A DNA stretch of 6,387 nt, from the NCBI GenBank assembly GCA_021805625.1, contig JAJZEU010000035.1, forward strand, positions 1 through 6,387. Direction: 5' to 3'. The first letter of the stretch is position 1; each line of letters starts with the position of its first letter. Of the stretch, positions 5,204-6,387 are shown one piece after another. Position numbers and translations under genes: made by a program. The DNA comes from Microcaldota archaeon. Its GTDB lineage: Archaea; Micrarchaeota; Micrarchaeia; Micrarchaeales; CABMGC01. The notes under the pieces were generated by a model that was not told the DNA's origin, made no database searches, and saw only the letters and a list, made by a program, of their open reading frames with translations.

Positions 5204-6160
5204 ATGCGCATAGAGAAGAAAGGGGACCTAAGGAACTTTATAAGAGAGGCACTCAGGTCTCCGCGGGAAACGGTGTGCTCTGCAGAGGAGGAAGCTCAGA
5301 ACACGAAGATGAACGAGAACCTCAAGCACTTTTTGGAAGAAGTGGAGAAACCTGTTCGGACTATGCATTTTACGAATGAGGAATTCCTGTCCAGGGAACC
5401 CTGTGAAACTGCGGCGGAGCTTGAATATAGGGAACATTATAAAATACTTGAACGTATAGGGAAATATAGGGAATATGGTAGGGAACATTACAGCAACTAC
5501 ATACTTAAGGAGATGCAGGCCAAAAACTACTTATGCGGGCCCATTTCTATACTTGCCATGATGGGCCAGGAGCCCTTGATGAATTTGGTACACATAGATA
5601 GGATGCTTGACGAAGAAAAGATTGGGGATTATCTTGAGACAGACAGCCGGAACGGGAAGAAGGGTATGACTGTGCTTGATTTTGCTGGACTGGCAACGAA
5701 GATAATTCCTGAAGGGGAGTTTTCGCCAACATACAAAAAAGTACATGCACAAATTTGGGTCTTTGCAGATTTTGCAAATCTTATGAAACATTATGCACAG
5801 GAATCAGTGCAGAGGGGTGGCAAGACAATCAGCAAACCGGACCTGCAGAAGGACGGCGAAGATCTAGCCAATAGAGGGGTCCGCACAGAGAACGCTATGC
5901 TTGACAGAGGGGACATAGCCTTTCTTATAAAAAATAAATACAACGTTGCGATAAACTACAATGACCACTATGTTGTCGCCTACGGCGTCGACATAAAATA
6001 CTATGAGGATGGCACGAAATATGCAGACATCATGTTCTTCGACCCTGAAACTGGCGAGAACGCAGACAGCAAAAACATTTTGGAGTTGAGGGAGCACCTT
6101 GCAGAAGGCCTGCCAGTAGAAGGAGTTGCGATAAACATACAGATGCGCGTGTTCAGCTGA
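5204..6160 (+). CDS. C39/papain-like cysteine peptidase domain protein
   Basis: A 318-aa protein with the signature of the C39-like branch of papain-fold cysteine peptidases. Oxyanion-hole Q105 and nucleophile C111 lie in QAKNYLCGPISILAMMG with the usual six-residue spacing. General-base H255 is in NDHYVVAYGVD and D280 in FFDPETGE, so a complete active site is present. Ahead of it are about 95 charged, helical residues with a local duplication (EYREHY at 74-79, EYGREHY at 90-96); between C111 and H255 is an insert of about 100 residues unlike compact C39 domains. There is no signal peptide, membrane segment or ABC-transporter domain, so it is probably cytosolic, unlike bacteriocin-exporter C39 proteases. 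Start ATG 5204 fits the TATA distance. The substrate is unknown; isopeptidase or transglutaminase-like activity is possible. A T-tract follows the stop. Confidence 0.75.
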   Translation: MRIEKKGDLRNFIREALRSPRETVCSAEEEAQNTKMNENLKHFLEEVEKPVRTMHFTNEEFLSREPCETAAELEYREHYKILERIGKYREYGREHYSNYILKEMQAKNYLCGPISILAMMGQEPLMNLVHIDRMLDEEKIGDYLETDSRNGKKGMTVLDFAGLATKIIPEGEFSPTYKKVHAQIWVFADFANLMKHYAQESVQRGGKTISKPDLQKDGEDLANRGVRTENAMLDRGDIAFLIKNKYNVAINYNDHYVVAYGVDIKYYEDGTKYADIMFFDPETGENADSKNILELREHLAEGLPVEGVAINIQMRVFS

Positions 6161-6172
6161 CCTCTTTTTATT
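6161..6172 (+). terminator. T-tract after the C39-like gene, overlapping a TATA-like element for nfo
   Basis: CCTCTTTTTATT follows the TGA directly and matches the T-rich tracts at which archaeal polymerase stops. Its TTTTTATT part is centred about 26 bases before the ATG at 6194, so it may also act as the TATA box of the next gene, which would then be leaderless. TATAAT at 6175-6180 is too close to that ATG for the usual spacing. Confidence 0.45.
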
Positions 6173-6193
6173 GCTATAATTGCATAGTGCCTC

Positions 6194-6250
6194 ATGCTCA
6201 GGATAGGCTATCACATTTCAATAGCAGGCAGCTTCGACCAGGCCTTCGCG
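6194..6250 (+). CDS. nfo: Endonuclease IV (Nfo), first ~15-19 residues only, cut by an apparent chimeric junction
   Basis: The N-terminus MLRIGYHISIAGSFDQA matches the first strand of endonuclease IV, the zinc-dependent TIM-barrel enzyme that cuts DNA at abasic sites; this segment (IGxHxSxAGs followed by a helix) is highly characteristic. Similarity fades after about residue 17-19. The frame stays open to the window end, but the translation becomes an Arg/Gln/Ala-rich stretch with none of the expected next motifs. That is a by-product of very GC-rich DNA coding on the other strand. No Shine-Dalgarno sequence is seen; the transcript is probably leaderless. The real gene should continue in an uncorrupted assembly. 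Confidence 0.7.
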
Positions 6251-6253
6251 GCC

Positions 6254-6387
6254 TCTTACGCCCGCGCGACGGTCCGAAAGGCGGCGCATGAGCACGTAAA
6301 GCGCGGCCAGCCCCAACAGGCCGAACAGCGCCAGCGGCAAGCGAGCCGCCCAGGCGTGGAGCCCGAACAAGCGCAAACCGAGCGCCA
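6254..6387 (-). CDS. Internal fragment of a GT39/PMT-type membrane glycosyltransferase, foreign to the rest of the window
   Basis: Reading the minus strand from 6385, 44 codons give a hydrophobic peptide with LFGLHAWAARLPLALFGLL, then a membrane helix and YVLMRRLSDRRAGV. This is the loop and helix after the first periplasmic domain of PMT_2/ArnT-like enzymes, which move sugars from polyprenyl-phosphate carriers outside the membrane. In this family RLPSALFG is usually followed by a helix, then GRRLFGRRAG and another helix; here the next helix is missing and the match ends at RAGVR. The codons are strongly GC-biased, unlike every other gene here, as in a high-GC bacterium. The frame runs on to a stop at 6220-6218, but that part is Nfo antisense. 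Both ends are missing. Confidence 0.7.

Noticed and set aside
5228..5488. Minus-strand open frames opposite the C39-like gene (also at 5531-5791 and 5864-6214)
   Set aside because: They are antisense shadows with no motifs; the plus-strand frame has a full catalytic signature.
6251..6387. Continuation of the nfo frame into the GC-rich tail as a fusion protein
   Set aside because: The translation is Arg/Gln/Ala-rich without endonuclease IV motifs, while the minus strand gives a coherent GT39 segment. The open frame reflects GC-rich codons only.

Overview
The window looks archaeal up to about position 6245. It carries archaeal-type ribosomal proteins uL30 and uL15, an aCPSF2-like beta-CASP nuclease, a COG1340-like coiled-coil protein, TATA-type promoters that sit about 26 bases before putative leaderless starts, and Shine-Dalgarno-like sequences related to AGGAGGTGATC. 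Base composition looks balanced and gene packing is tight. A small-genome (DPANN/Micrarchaeota-like) archaeon from a metagenome is my guess from gene content and layout; the sequence does not prove it. Both ends cut genes.

Minus strand, right to left. htpX (4525-3545) encodes a membrane zinc protease and has its own promoter. A 67-base gap with a likely TATA box leads to a tight cluster: uL30 (3477-3046), uL15 (3046-2642, one-base overlap), a GT4 glycosyltransferase (2637-1462, 4-base gap) and a coiled-coil protein (1421-804, 40-base gap). This is the distal end of the archaeal spc operon cut away from uS5 upstream, with a glycosyltransferase where secY usually follows uL15. A gap of about 194 bases separates this cluster from the N-terminal 203 codons of an aCPSF2-like nuclease (609-1), which runs off the left edge.

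Plus strand. A divergent region (4526-4817) holds two adjacent hairpins and at least two TATA-like blocks. It leads to an unrecognised 98-aa protein (4818-5114). Immediately after it is another GC-rich hairpin, then a leaderless gene for a C39/papain-like cysteine peptidase domain protein with Q105, C111, H255 and D280 (5204-6160), and then the first codons of endonuclease IV (from 6194).

At about 6240-6255 the sequence changes abruptly. Endonuclease IV similarity stops after roughly 15-19 residues. The remaining ~130 bases are very GC-rich and encode, on the minus strand, an internal piece of a bacterial-type GT39/PMT membrane glycosyltransferase. The simplest reading is a chimeric contig end, so the last ~140 bases should not be assigned to this organism.

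The most unusual native features are a hairpin-bearing repeat that occurs upstream of and next to the start of the 98-aa orphan, with a related hairpin after its stop, and the apparently cytosolic C39-like protein beside it. Neither has an assigned function.
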